DNA from: JAZGER01 sp036480335
GTDB lineage: Bacteria; Pseudomonadota; Gammaproteobacteria; DSM-19610
NCBI GenBank assembly: GCA_036480335.1
Contig: JAZGGH010000137.1
Location: forward strand, 1 to 44,024
Direction of reading: 5' to 3'
DNA length: 44,024 nucleotides
The notes under the pieces: generated by a model
Told to the model about the DNA's origin: nothing
The model's database searches: none
The model's input: only the letters and a program-made list of their open reading frames with translations
Program-made: the position numbers and the translations under genes
Shown: piece after piece, positions 1 through 9,317 of the stretch
Position numbering within the stretch: position 1 is the first letter of the stretch
How the letters are laid out: each line of letters starts with the position of its first letter

Positions 1-49
1 AAAAAAAAGTAGACTCAGGCCTGTCAGGAGAGAGTGTCTGACAGACTTT

Positions 50-196
50 CTAGCAGGCTGTAGAAAAAGTCTCATGCGGCACAATCCTGCGTTAAAAATC
101 GGCTCAAAATGCTCATGTACTGCGTGTACACTGCGCTTTTTCGCCAATTTTTGCCTTGTCTTGCGCTCGCCTGAGACTTTTTCAACAACATGCTAG
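50..196. repeat. MITE-like inverted-repeat element at the proS 3' end
   Basis: A 147-bp segment is bounded by imperfect inverted repeats of about 28 bp (50-77 and 169-196). Both ends share the core GAAAAAGTCTCA and its complement TGAGACTTTTTC and close with CTAGCA/TGCTAG. The interior has no plausible coding frame. The right arm supplies the TAG stop codon of proS (complement of 193-195). It resembles the short non-autonomous repeats common in gammaproteobacteria; the class is inferred and no transposase was seen. It could also work as a bidirectional terminator. Confidence 0.6.
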
Positions 197-1902
197 CGAG
201 ATAGCTGCTGTTGCAGAAAACCGAGAATGTCATCCAGCGCAATATCCTGATTATCGTCATCCGTGCGTGCCTTGTATTCAACATTACCTTTGTCCAGATT
301 TTTTTCACCAATAACAATCCTGTGTGGGATACCAATGAGTTCCATATCGGCAAACATGACCCCAGGCCTTACCTCTCTGTCGTCGAGAATGGCATTAATG
401 CCAACATCCAGCAGCGATTGATAGACCTGATCGCAGGTTTCGCGGACCCGTTGGGATTTTTTTCGATTCATGCCAAGTACTGCGACCTGGAAAGGCGCGA
501 GTGTATCTGGCCAGCAAATGCCTTTACTATCATGGTGTTGCTCAATAGCGGCAGCAACAACACGGGTGACACCGATGCCATAGCAGCCCATCATCATAGC
601 GATAGATTTGCCATTTTTATCCAGCACCGTGGCGTTCATTGCTTTGCTGTATTTATCACCGAGTTGGAAAATATGGCCAACTTCGATGCCGCGAGCGATG
701 CGAACTTCGCCTTTTCCATCCGGACTGGGGTCGCCTTCCACCAGATTTCTCAGGTCGGCTGTGGTGAATTCAGGACAGTCCTGGCTCCAGTTAACTCCCG
801 TTAAATGGAAATTATCGCGGTTAGCGCCACAGATGAAATCGCTGACTGATGCCGCTGTAAAATCGACAATGACAGGTATTTTAAGCCCAGCAGGGCCAAT
901 AGAGCCGGCTGAGCAATCAACAGCCTGTTGGATCTGCTCTGCATCGGCAAAGACCAGTGGGCTTGCGACCTGCTCCAGTTTTTCCACCTTGATGTCATTG
1001 AGCTGATGATCGCCACGCAGACACAGAGCAACAACCGGGCTATCTGTTCCCTGAACCAGCAGGGTTTTTATGCATTGGTCAGGGTTCACCGAAAGCAATT
1101 TGCAGACATCTTCGATGCTGGCAGTATTCGGGGTGGCGACTTCCTGTTTAGTGGCATTGCCTGTGGGTGAGGGCATTGATTCTGCAAGCTGAGGCGCCAG
1201 CTCAAGATTGGCGGCATAATCACTTTGCGTAGAAAAAACAATCGCGTCTTCGCCTGAATCAGCTAATACATGGAATTCGTGTGACAGGCTGCCGCCAATC
1301 GAACCACTGTCTGCATTGACGGCTCGGAAATTTAAACCCAGGCGGCTAAATATGCGTGAGTAGCAATCATGCATGATCTGATAGGTGGCATCCAGAGAGG
1401 CTTTATCAACATGGAAGGAATAGGCATCCTTCATTATGAATTCGCGTGACCGCATAACACCAAAGCGGGGGCGGATTTCATCGCGGAATTTGCTCTGTAT
1501 CTGGTAATAGTTCAGGGGTAATTGTTTATAGCTGCGAATTTCCCGCCGGGCGATATCGGTAATGATTTCTTCATGCGTTGGTCCATAACAGAATTCACGT
1601 TGATGTCGGTCATGAAAACGCAACAGTTCAGGGCCATATTGTTCCCAGCGACCGGATTCCTGCCACAGTTCGGCAGGCTGTACAGTGGGCATGAGTAATT
1701 CCAGTGCGCCGGCACGATTCATTTCTTCACGGATAATTGCTTCCACTTTGCGAAGAACGCGCAGGCCCAGCGGTAACCAGCTATAGACGCCGGTGGCGAT
1801 CTTGCGGATCAGCCCGGCCCGGATCATTAACTGATGGCTGATGATTTCTGCATCGGCGGGTACTTCCTTGACCGTGGATAGCGGGAACTGGGATGTTTTC
1901 AT
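193..1902 (-). CDS. proS: Proline--tRNA ligase
   Basis: This cytoplasmic class II aminoacyl-tRNA synthetase charges tRNA-Pro. At 569 aa it has the usual length for the bacterial type that carries an inserted YbaK-like editing domain. The N-terminal catalytic half holds class II motif 2 (FRDEIRPRFGVMRSREF, about residues 138-154). The editing insertion lies about 230-390, with the conserved CIKTLLV stretch containing the lysine used in hydrolysis of Ala-tRNA-Pro. Motif 3 (GIGVTRVVAAAIEQ) lies near 440-455 and the anticodon-binding domain ends the protein. Translation starts at the ATG at 1902. The last residues (QQQLSR) abut the MITE-like repeat, which provides the stop codon. The gene appears monocistronic and the identification is secure. 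Confidence 0.97.
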   Translation of the reverse strand: MKTSQFPLSTVKEVPADAEIISHQLMIRAGLIRKIATGVYSWLPLGLRVLRKVEAIIREEMNRAGALELLMPTVQPAELWQESGRWEQYGPELLRFHDRHQREFCYGPTHEEIITDIARREIRSYKQLPLNYYQIQSKFRDEIRPRFGVMRSREFIMKDAYSFHVDKASLDATYQIMHDCYSRIFSRLGLNFRAVNADSGSIGGSLSHEFHVLADSGEDAIVFSTQSDYAANLELAPQLAESMPSPTGNATKQEVATPNTASIEDVCKLLSVNPDQCIKTLLVQGTDSPVVALCLRGDHQLNDIKVEKLEQVASPLVFADAEQIQQAVDCSAGSIGPAGLKIPVIVDFTAASVSDFICGANRDNFHLTGVNWSQDCPEFTTADLRNLVEGDPSPDGKGEVRIARGIEVGHIFQLGDKYSKAMNATVLDKNGKSIAMMMGCYGIGVTRVVAAAIEQHHDSKGICWPDTLAPFQVAVLGMNRKKSQRVRETCDQVYQSLLDVGINAILDDREVRPGVMFADMELIGIPHRIVIGEKNLDKGNVEYKARTDDDNQDIALDDILGFLQQQLSR

Positions 1903-1953
1903 GTTGAGCCTACCTGTTTATGGGGCATGGATTGTACTACTTAGACAGTGCTA

Positions 1954-2292
1954 CTAGAAAGTGCTGCCTTTCCATCCCCATAGATGCCGCGCGACACCAG
2001 TAAATTCGATATAAACCCTGTCTGAAGGTATATTCAGAAGTTCGCTAACCAGAGTCGTTAACTGTTTTGATAGAGGGCCGGTTTCAGTTTCCGGCAGGCC
2101 AATGCTTTTCAGTTCCAGGTAAGCGAGCGGATCATTTGTTCCGGCAAACAGCATTGCCGAGTTGTGTAGATATTTCACCATGACATAACTCTCTGGCTTG
2201 CCAAGAGCCTTCGAGACGGTAGCAGACATTCTGGTTAATAATAACTGCAGGTCATCTACACTCTGGTTCGATTCAATCAGCAATAATGGCAT
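1954..2292 (-). CDS. MIF/tautomerase-superfamily protein (phenylpyruvate tautomerase-related)
   Basis: The 112-aa protein begins Met-Pro-Leu, so removal of Met exposes Pro1, the catalytic base of the tautomerase superfamily. The length and the pattern (ESYVMVKYLHNSAMLFAG and a DRVYIEF-like C-terminal strand) match the macrophage migration inhibitory factor family rather than the about 60-aa 4-oxalocrotonate tautomerases. Bacterial members are small trimeric cytoplasmic proteins with keto-enol tautomerase activity; the physiological substrate is unknown. It lies just upstream of proS on the same strand with a gap of about 50 bp, so co-transcription is possible. Family assignment is good; the substrate is not known. 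Confidence 0.8.
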   Translation of the reverse strand: MPLLLIESNQSVDDLQLLLTRMSATVSKALGKPESYVMVKYLHNSAMLFAGTNDPLAYLELKSIGLPETETGPLSKQLTTLVSELLNIPSDRVYIEFTGVARHLWGWKGSTF

Positions 2293-2502
2293 TGAGGTCT
2301 CCGTTTACTCAGTGCGAGGATGTTATCGATTTCAATCATGTAGTTCAATTATATTAAGAAAATACTTTGATTATTATTGCTATGTTATTGATACTAAATA
2401 ATTATGAGAGATAGATGGGGTAATGCTCTTTATTTTGTTTAAAATAGGCTCCAGAGCTTGTGTTAGTATAGCCTGATTGTTTGTTGTATTGAGGTCGGTA
2501 TT

Positions 2503-5214
2503 ATGCGGAAAGTGCACCATAAATTGAATATAATCAGAATCTTACTTCTGATTCCTATATTACACTTTAATTTAGCACATGCAGACTTTACTGATCTGAC
2601 AAGAGCAAGTGGCCTGACAAACAGTAATGGAAATCTTCTTATCAAGGAGTCCTGGGGCGCTGTTTCCTGTGACTGGAACAAGGACGGCCATCTTGACCTG
2701 GTGTTGAATAACCACCGGGATCCAATGTCGCTCTACATGAACAATGGTGATGGTACATTTGCTGACAGAAGCGGCCTGTTATCCAATCCGGTAAGAGACA
2801 CTGATGAACACGGTATTGTCTGTGCAGATTTTTTTCCGGATGATAAGTATCTGGAGATTGCTGTAGCTGCCGGTGGGAGACATTCAAATGTTCGTCAGTA
2901 CCGGAAATTTTTCAGATTTGATGAACAGGCAGGTCGCTATATTGATATTGCTGCCAGTATAAATTTCCGTATAAAAAACCATTCAGGGCGTTCGTTATTA
3001 ATAGCAGATTTTGACGGTGATCACCGTCTTGATATTTTTGAATCTGCACAAAGAAAACTTGATCAGGCGCCACCTGCTTCCGCTAGTTACCAGTTTTTGC
3101 CTAACACTAATCAGTTTGGTCTGATGCCGGACAAGTTGACGAATAACTGCACCGATCCGATTATTCTATTTGGCAGATTGCTTGATATGGATGGTGATCA
3201 TGCAGCAGAAATTGCCTGTATCGGCGGTTCTATGCCAAATGGTTTATTTGAAATTAATCGGAATGCACCCGGTCAGCATTTTACTGATATCTGGGGTCAG
3301 CTGAGTTCTGAAAAGAAATATGGCGCGGTTAAAGATGTTGTTGTAGCTGATTTTGATAATGATGGCAAACAGGATATTTTTATTGCCAGGAGACAAAGTC
3401 AACCTTCGAATGCCGCGCTAAAAAACGGTAAAGTCAGGGCAACTCTGATCGTCAAAAATGCCAGCAAGACTTTTAACTTTGCAGCCGCTAAAGACCAGCC
3501 AGTTACGTTGACTTTTGGAGCGTCCTACCTTGAGTTAAACAGACAGATTTTCTATGGCACAGCGAAAACGACTGACCATCGTTTTAAGCGTCCCTGGTCA
3601 AGTATTCAAAGCGTTACATTAGACCCAAAAGATCCGCGTTTTATGGGAGTGGATTCTGTATCGACACAGGAGGGTTTGTATATTGGTTTTGATGGGCAGA
3701 AATGGCATGTTCGCCTGACATCAAAAGACAGGCAGGAGTTTGCCGGCCATTTTGTTTCGGCGCAGCCTTTATCCGATTTAGTGATTGGTTTTGCGAACCA
3801 TCGGGTCACTATGAAACCGGTTTTACTGATGAATACTGGAAGTGGTTTTGTAAACCATGCGACATTAGCTGGCTTTACCAGCAAACTGGATATCCTTGCG
3901 GCTGAAGGTGGCGATTTTGATAACGACGGAGATATTGATCTATATTTGGTGCTAAGTAATGCTCCAGATGATTATCCTGATCGTCTTTATACCAATAATG
4001 GAAACGGAACATTCACCCTGAAGCAGACCCTGCCGGCTGTTGGGACAGGTTCGGGCGAAAATCTGACGGTTGCCGATTATGATATGGATGGCTGTCTGGA
4101 TATCGTTGTCGTTAACGGTCATGGTGTAAAACCTAACAGTGCCGGACCTGTTCAATTGCTTGCTGGGGATTGTAATACGACGAATAACTGGATTGAGCTG
4201 GATCTTGACGGGCTGACACCGCATGGCGTGGGTGCTACGGTTTACGTGGAAACAGGCAGCAGGCGTTTCAGAAAACTCCAGGACGGTGGCGCGCGTCGTT
4301 TTGGCCAGAATTCCCAGCGGCTGCATTTTGGTCTGGGCGAGAATATTGACACGGTTGATATTTCTGTGGTCTGGGATGATGGCCAGCGTACAAATTATCC
4401 GGCAATGCCCACTAACAGAATCTATCGTTTAGGGCAGAATGGATCTACCTCGATTGTGGGTGCGCAACCGCAACCGCAACCGCCACAAGCATTTTCCCTC
4501 AGTGTTGAGGCTAATCAGCAGTCGACAGTGAAACCGGGTCCTGTGCTTGATGACTCAGCCGATATTTTCTGGAAATACACAGTAGTTAATAATGGTGCAT
4601 CGGTTCTCAATAATGTAGAAATAGGTGAACGCCAGAAACTTCCTGTGCTGGGTGACTGGATAACTATTTGTGAAATTAGCTCAATTCAGCCTGGAAATAG
4701 TCGCAGTTGTGTTGGTTCGAGTGCGACTGTATCAGGTGCCTATAAAGCTCTAGTAGTTGCACGCGCATATTTCGACTCGCTCAACTCGATCGAAGTACTA
4801 CATCAGGCTTTTTACCAAGGTGTTAAGGGCTCATCTTCTCTAGGCAACCTTCAGGATAATCTGGTTTTTTCTCCAAATTTGGGATTATCTGTCTTAGTTA
4901 ATGGTCAGGCTTCTGATCAGCCGAGTCTCCCGGTGGTACCAGCGGCTCGTGTTAGCTGGTTATATATTGTCTCGAATTCAGGGGATACAGACATTGAGAA
5001 TGTGCGCCTGCGTGTAAAAGTTAAAAATCCTGTTGAAAGTGACTGGGCAGAAATCTGTGAGATTGGTTTGTTATTGCCCGGTCAGTTTGCTTCCTGCACA
5101 CTGGCTCAGCAAGCTGTTATCGGTGATCACAAATCTCGCATTGTGGTTACCGGGCGAGAAATGAGCGGTCAGGAAATAAAAGCTATGGTAAAGGGTTATT
5201 ACCGAGGCCAATAA
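2503..5214 (+). CDS. Secreted FG-GAP/VCBS repeat protein with ASPIC/UnbV (CRTAC1-like) domain
   Basis: A 903-aa exported protein. Residues 1-27 are a signal peptide ending in Ala-His-Ala. Residues of about 50-560 form an FG-GAP/VCBS beta-propeller with several Asp-rich calcium loops, for example DWNKDGHLD, DFDGDHRLD, DFDNDGKQD, DFDNDGDID and DYDMDGCLD. An ASPIC/UnbV domain of the cartilage acidic protein 1 type follows (about 565-650, ending NRIYRL). After a Pro-Gln linker, two similar Ig-like modules of about 110 aa each carry a Cys pair (ICEI...SC). It is probably a cell-surface or secreted calcium-dependent adhesive protein; that role is inferred. No neighbour indicates a pathway. It is convergent with the DUF4124 gene. 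Confidence 0.85.
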   Translation: MRKVHHKLNIIRILLLIPILHFNLAHADFTDLTRASGLTNSNGNLLIKESWGAVSCDWNKDGHLDLVLNNHRDPMSLYMNNGDGTFADRSGLLSNPVRDTDEHGIVCADFFPDDKYLEIAVAAGGRHSNVRQYRKFFRFDEQAGRYIDIAASINFRIKNHSGRSLLIADFDGDHRLDIFESAQRKLDQAPPASASYQFLPNTNQFGLMPDKLTNNCTDPIILFGRLLDMDGDHAAEIACIGGSMPNGLFEINRNAPGQHFTDIWGQLSSEKKYGAVKDVVVADFDNDGKQDIFIARRQSQPSNAALKNGKVRATLIVKNASKTFNFAAAKDQPVTLTFGASYLELNRQIFYGTAKTTDHRFKRPWSSIQSVTLDPKDPRFMGVDSVSTQEGLYIGFDGQKWHVRLTSKDRQEFAGHFVSAQPLSDLVIGFANHRVTMKPVLLMNTGSGFVNHATLAGFTSKLDILAAEGGDFDNDGDIDLYLVLSNAPDDYPDRLYTNNGNGTFTLKQTLPAVGTGSGENLTVADYDMDGCLDIVVVNGHGVKPNSAGPVQLLAGDCNTTNNWIELDLDGLTPHGVGATVYVETGSRRFRKLQDGGARRFGQNSQRLHFGLGENIDTVDISVVWDDGQRTNYPAMPTNRIYRLGQNGSTSIVGAQPQPQPPQAFSLSVEANQQSTVKPGPVLDDSADIFWKYTVVNNGASVLNNVEIGERQKLPVLGDWITICEISSIQPGNSRSCVGSSATVSGAYKALVVARAYFDSLNSIEVLHQAFYQGVKGSSSLGNLQDNLVFSPNLGLSVLVNGQASDQPSLPVVPAARVSWLYIVSNSGDTDIENVRLRVKVKNPVESDWAEICEIGLLLPGQFASCTLAQQAVIGDHKSRIVVTGREMSGQEIKAMVKGYYRGQ

Positions 5215-5250
5215 GTAACCCGTGATCGAGTGCAATATCCGGGTAATTTC

Positions 5251-5709
5251 TTAGCTGTTACTATCGGCAGAGTCACAGTAGGCGTCAACGTCTGCTGTGG
5301 CTTTTCTGATTCGCTGGCTGGTTTCTGCTTCATCCAGGTACTTAACGCTGCCATCAGATAGTCTCACGCGCTTTCGGCCCCCTATCTGCAGAACATTTAG
5401 ATTATGGCGGGCTTTATTGCAATTGAGTGCCCTGGCCTGTGAGTACTTTTCATCATCAGTTTTTACTTTATCCCGTTTTTTCTGGTTTGCTTTTCTTTCC
5501 ATGGACTGTTGCCAGCGTTCGGTGGCTGATGTGCCGTTGTCTGGTTGACTGTGAGGCCGTTCCAATCTGATCTCTTTTGCCTGGATACCTAACGGTGGCA
5601 CGCCGCCATAGACTGTCTTTCCATTCTCAGTCCATTGATAAATAGTGGCTGCATGGGCGAGTGGTATGAGAAGAAAAATCAGGCCTGCTGAAATGAGTGT
5701 TTTGAGCAT
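5251..5709 (-). CDS. DUF4124 domain-containing exported protein
   Basis: A 152-aa protein with an N-terminal signal peptide (residues 1-20, ending HAA) followed directly by the DUF4124 signature (IYQWTENGKTVYGGVPP, about 23-40), which normally reads YkW.D..G.v.ysd.PP. The middle is rich in Lys and Gln and likely coiled. The C-terminal part has two cysteines and the stretch RVRLSDGSVKYLDEAE. DUF4124 proteins are periplasmic and of unknown function. The gene is convergent with the VCBS protein gene and divergent from ilvB. The domain call is firm; the function is unknown. Confidence 0.8.
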   Translation of the reverse strand: MLKTLISAGLIFLLIPLAHAATIYQWTENGKTVYGGVPPLGIQAKEIRLERPHSQPDNGTSATERWQQSMERKANQKKRDKVKTDDEKYSQARALNCNKARHNLNVLQIGGRKRVRLSDGSVKYLDEAETSQRIRKATADVDAYCDSADSNS

Positions 5710-5853
5710 TTTGTTATATCTTCGTTTGATTTTCTGCTGGATTTAGAAAAATAACCGTTCATCTAGCGTTGAAAACGGCCATTTTATGCACTTCTTTAGT
5801 CTTTCCTGCTGGATTCTGTGTGCTATCAATGGCAATATTCGAAGGTTCTGGCT

Positions 5854-5881
5854 CTGTATTTCTCAAATAGGTGAAATACAG
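5854..5881 (+). promoter_or_regulatory. Hairpin in the ilvB leader, possible attenuator
   Basis: A perfect 9-bp stem (CTGTATTTC at 5854-5862 with GAAATACAG at 5873-5881) has a 10-nt loop and is followed by two T-rich runs, about 65 nt before the ilvB start. It could be an attenuator or a weak terminator. The open frame around it from ATG 5786 is not rich in Ile, Val or Leu codons, so classical leader-peptide attenuation is not supported. Confidence 0.3.
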
Positions 5882-5946
5882 ACAATTTTAAGGTTTTTAA
5901 CGGGTCTTTGTATGGGGCCTTAATCATTTTCCGGGAGTTACAGACG

Positions 5947-7644
5947 GTGGAGTTATCCGGTTCTGACATATTTGTTCGTTGCCTGGCCGAGGAAGGGGTT
6001 GACTATATATTCGGTTACCCTGGCGGGGCAGTATTGCCAATTTATGATGCTTTATACCAGCAGGATAAGGTAGAGCATATCCTTGTGAGGCATGAGCAGG
6101 CAGCAACACATGCGGCTGATGGTTATGCACGTTCAACCGGCAGGCCGGGTGTTGTCATTGTGACCTCCGGGCCGGGTGCGACGAATGCAGTAACCGGTAT
6201 TGCTACTGCTTATATGGATTCTATTCCTATGGTGGTGTTCACCGGCCAGGTACCGACAGCCATGATTGGCAATGATGCTTTTCAGGAAGTGGATAATGTG
6301 GGTATTACTCGCCCCTGTGTTAAACACAATTTTATGGTCAGCAAGGTTGAAGACCTGGCTATAACCATTAAAAAGGCTTTTTATGTGGCAACAACGGGGC
6401 GTCCTGGTCCTGTTGTGGTTGATATTCCAAAGGATGTGAGTGTTGCCATGACGGAGTTTGAGTATCCGAAACAGGTGAAAATTCGCTCATATAATCCTAC
6501 CAGCAAAGGCCATTCGGGACAGATCCGTAAGGCTATGGAATTGATGTTATCGGCGCAACGCCCGATTGCCTATACCGGTGGCGGGGTTGTGCTTGATGGT
6601 GCCAGTAAGGATCTGGTCAATTTTGTACGTGAACTTGGCCTGCCAATTACCAGTACCTTAATGGGGTTGGGCGCATACCCTGCAACTGACCGACAGTTTC
6701 TTGGGATGCTGGGTATGCACGGTACTTATGAAGCCAATATGGCCATGCACAGTTGCGATGTATTGATTGCGATTGGTTCTCGCTTTGATGACCGGGTGGT
6801 CGGCAATATCGAAAAATTTTGCCCGAATGCAAAAATTATTCATATTGATATTGATCCAGCCAGTATTTCAAAGACGGTTAAGGTGGATGTGCCAATTGTT
6901 GGATCAGTCGGGCATGTGCTGAAAGAGATGCAGAAGCATCTTGATCAGCACAGTGCTGACAGGCTGGATGCTGCAGATATGCAAAGCTGGTGGAAACAGA
7001 TCGATGAATGGCGTGCTGTTGATTGTCTTAAATACGATACCGGTAGTGATATCATTAAGCCACAGGCAGTAATAGAAGCCCTGTATCGGGCCACTGAAGG
7101 CAAAAGCTATGTGACTTCGGATGTGGGTCAGCACCAGATGTGGGCCGCACAGTACTACAAGTTTGATCGGCCGAACCAATGGATTAACAGTGGTGGTCTG
7201 GGTACCATGGGTTTTGGTTTTCCGGCGGCAATGGGTGTGCAGATGGCGCATCCGGATGACACCGTTGCCTGTATAACCGGTGAGGGCAGTATTCAGATGT
7301 GTATTCAGGAGATGTCGACCTGCAAGCAATTCGGTTTGCCAATCAAAATCTTAAACCTGAATAACCGATGTCTGGGAATGGTGCGCCAGTGGCAGGAGTT
7401 TTTCTTCCAGGGGCGCTATGCTATGTCCTATATGGAATCATTGCCCGATTTTGTCAAGCTGGCAGAAAGCTATGGTCATGTAGGTATGCAGATCACCAAA
7501 CCGGAAGATGTTGAACCGGCAATTCGTGAAGCGATTGCGTTAAAAGATCGACTGGTCTTTATGGACTTTATCACCGACCAGAAAGAAAATGTTTATCCGA
7601 TGGTGCCTGCAGGTGCCGGTCAGAATGAAATGATACTGGTGTAA
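5947..7644 (+). CDS. ilvB: Acetolactate synthase large (catalytic) subunit
   Basis: This ThDP-dependent enzyme condenses two pyruvates to acetolactate, or pyruvate with 2-oxobutyrate, the first common step of Val/Leu/Ile synthesis. The best start is GTG 5947: GGGAG lies 9 nt upstream at 5933-5937 and the product then begins (M/V)ELSGSDIF, like E. coli IlvI. A TTG at 5908 would add 13 non-conserved residues. Visible features are GYPGGAVLPIYDAL, the ThDP glutamate in HEQAATHAADGY, a central FAD-binding domain, and the ThDP/Mg motif. In that motif the usual GDG is GEG (GEGSIQM...LNNRCLGM), a variant I recall in other gammaproteobacterial IlvI proteins. It is followed by ilvH after only 2 nt, forming an ilvBHC operon. 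ilvI is an equally valid symbol. Confidence 0.96.
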   Translation: MELSGSDIFVRCLAEEGVDYIFGYPGGAVLPIYDALYQQDKVEHILVRHEQAATHAADGYARSTGRPGVVIVTSGPGATNAVTGIATAYMDSIPMVVFTGQVPTAMIGNDAFQEVDNVGITRPCVKHNFMVSKVEDLAITIKKAFYVATTGRPGPVVVDIPKDVSVAMTEFEYPKQVKIRSYNPTSKGHSGQIRKAMELMLSAQRPIAYTGGGVVLDGASKDLVNFVRELGLPITSTLMGLGAYPATDRQFLGMLGMHGTYEANMAMHSCDVLIAIGSRFDDRVVGNIEKFCPNAKIIHIDIDPASISKTVKVDVPIVGSVGHVLKEMQKHLDQHSADRLDAADMQSWWKQIDEWRAVDCLKYDTGSDIIKPQAVIEALYRATEGKSYVTSDVGQHQMWAAQYYKFDRPNQWINSGGLGTMGFGFPAAMGVQMAHPDDTVACITGEGSIQMCIQEMSTCKQFGLPIKILNLNNRCLGMVRQWQEFFFQGRYAMSYMESLPDFVKLAESYGHVGMQITKPEDVEPAIREAIALKDRLVFMDFITDQKENVYPMVPAGAGQNEMILV

Positions 7645-7646
7645 CA

Positions 7647-8138
7647 ATGCGACATATAATCTCTTTACTGATGGAAAATGAAGCGGGTGCGTTGTCTCGT
7701 GTTGCGGGACTGTTTTCAGCGCGGGGTTACAACATTGAATCACTGACAGTGGCACCGACAGAAGATCCTTCGCTATCGCGGATGACGCTGGTGACGAGAG
7801 GTACTGATGAAGTGATCGAACAGATTACCAAGCAGCTGAATAAACTGCTTGATGTGGTCAAGCTCATGGATATGCATGAAGGGCCACACCTTGAACGTGA
7901 AATGATGTTGGTAAAAGTGCGCACAAAAGAAGGTGATCGTGCTGAGGTGAAGCGCCTGGTGGATATTTTTCGCTGTCGGGTTATTGATGTGACTGACAAG
8001 CACTACACTGTTGAAGTCACAGGTACCAGTGCCAAACTTGATGCCTTCCTGGAAGCGCTGCCAGCAAAAAATATTGACGAGATTGTGCGTTCCGGCGTTT
8101 TGGGGATTGCCCGTGGCGATCGGATTTTACACGCCTGA
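7647..8138 (+). CDS. ilvH: Acetolactate synthase small (regulatory) subunit
   Basis: A 163-aa regulatory subunit that activates the large subunit and mediates feedback inhibition by valine. An ACT domain fills about residues 2-75 (ISLLMENEAGALSRVAGLFS, then RGYNIESLTV), followed by the C-terminal ALS_ss_C domain (REMMLVKV..., about 80-160). The length matches the IlvH/IlvN family. It starts at ATG 7647, 2 nt after the ilvB stop, so translation is likely coupled. ilvC follows after 35 nt. Confidence 0.96.
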   Translation: MRHIISLLMENEAGALSRVAGLFSARGYNIESLTVAPTEDPSLSRMTLVTRGTDEVIEQITKQLNKLLDVVKLMDMHEGPHLEREMMLVKVRTKEGDRAEVKRLVDIFRCRVIDVTDKHYTVEVTGTSAKLDAFLEALPAKNIDEIVRSGVLGIARGDRILHA

Positions 8139-8173
8139 AATAATTAAATTTAAAGCTTAACGGAGTTATTGAT

Positions 8174-9196
8174 ATGACAATGAATATTTATTATGACAAG
8201 GATGCTGACCTTTCCATTATTCGGGGTAAAAAAGTCAGCATTATCGGTTATGGTTCGCAGGGACATGCACATGCGAACAATCTGAAAGACTCGGGTGTTG
8301 AGGTGATCGTGGGATTACGCGCCGGTTCTATTTCAGAAGCAAAGGCAAAAAATGCCGGTTTGACTGTTATGTCTGTCGCTGAAGCAGTTAAAGCAACAGA
8401 TGTTGTTATGCTGCTGGTGCCAGATGAACATCAGGCAGACATTTACAGAGATGTGATTGAACCGAATATCAAAAAAGGCGCTGCGCTGGCTTTTGCCCAC
8501 GGCTTTAATATTCATTACGAACAGATTGAGCCACGTGCAGATCTTGATGTCATTATGATTGCACCAAAAGGTCCGGGTCATCTGGTGCGTTCAACCTATA
8601 CACAGGGCGCAGGCGTGCCTTCCCTGATTGCTATTTTCCAGGATGCCAGCGGCAAGGCAAAAGAGATTTCGCTTGCCTATGCTTCAGCAAATGGTGGTGG
8701 TCGTGCAGGCATCATTGAAACCAGCTTCCAGGAAGAAACTGAAACCGATTTGTTTGGTGAGCAGGCCGTTTTGTGTGGCGGTGCCACAGCACTGGTTCAG
8801 GCCGGTTTTGAGACATTGACCGAAGCAGGATATGCACCAGAAATGGCTTATTTTGAATGTTTACATGAGCTCAAACTGATTGTCGATCTGATGTATGAAG
8901 GCGGTATTGCAAATATGCGTTACTCGATTTCCAATACAGCAGAATATGGAGACCTGACACGTGGCCCACGTATAATAACCGAAGAAACCAAGCAGGAAAT
9001 GAAACGTATCCTGACAGAAATCCAGAATGGAGAGTTTGCACGTGAATTCATTCTTGAAAATAAAGCAGGTGCAGCTACATTAAAAGCTAAACGTCGACTC
9101 GGTCGTGAACATCCGATCGAAAAAGTCGGTGATCAGCTACGCAGCATGATGTCCTGGATTTCTGAAAACAAAATCGTGGACAAGAAAGTTAATTAA
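8174..9196 (+). CDS. ilvC: Ketol-acid reductoisomerase (NADP+), class I
   Basis: This enzyme converts acetolactate to 2,3-dihydroxy-isovalerate using NADPH and Mg2+ and is the second step after IlvBH. At 340 aa it is the short class I form. The N-terminal Rossmann domain has GYGSQGHAHANNL (about residues 25-37). The C-terminal knotted helical domain carries the metal-binding ETDLFGEQAVLCGG (about 192-205) and the later CLHELKLIVDLMYEGG. The start is ATG 8174 behind CGGAG; the start at the second Met two codons later is possible. It ends the operon, with a strong hairpin after it. Confidence 0.97.
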   Translation: MTMNIYYDKDADLSIIRGKKVSIIGYGSQGHAHANNLKDSGVEVIVGLRAGSISEAKAKNAGLTVMSVAEAVKATDVVMLLVPDEHQADIYRDVIEPNIKKGAALAFAHGFNIHYEQIEPRADLDVIMIAPKGPGHLVRSTYTQGAGVPSLIAIFQDASGKAKEISLAYASANGGGRAGIIETSFQEETETDLFGEQAVLCGGATALVQAGFETLTEAGYAPEMAYFECLHELKLIVDLMYEGGIANMRYSISNTAEYGDLTRGPRIITEETKQEMKRILTEIQNGEFAREFILENKAGAATLKAKRRLGREHPIEKVGDQLRSMMSWISENKIVDKKVN

Positions 9197-9225
9197 AAGT
9201 TAAAGTCCCTACACAACCTTATAGT

Positions 9226-9252
9226 AGGTGGATCAGCTCCACTGATCCACCT
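9226..9252 (+). terminator. Perfect 11-bp hairpin between ilvC and pssA
   Basis: AGGTGGATCAG (9226-9236) pairs perfectly with CTGATCCACCT (9242-9252) around a 5-nt loop, 30 nt after the ilvC stop. No T-run follows, so it is not a textbook intrinsic terminator. It may protect the ilv mRNA 3' end, or regulate the downstream gene. Confidence 0.45.
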
Positions 9253-9317
9253 TGTGGGGCTATTTTGCAACACAATATAACTTTATGCCTGCCAACCAGG
9301 GCGAGAGGTTACTATTA

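Noticed and set aside
193..804. Plus-strand ORF opposite proS
   Set aside because: It is the antisense frame of a clearly conserved tRNA synthetase gene.
5786..5922. Leader peptide for attenuation of the ilv operon
   Set aside because: The frame is not enriched in Ile, Val or Leu codons in a run and no antiterminator pairing was evident.
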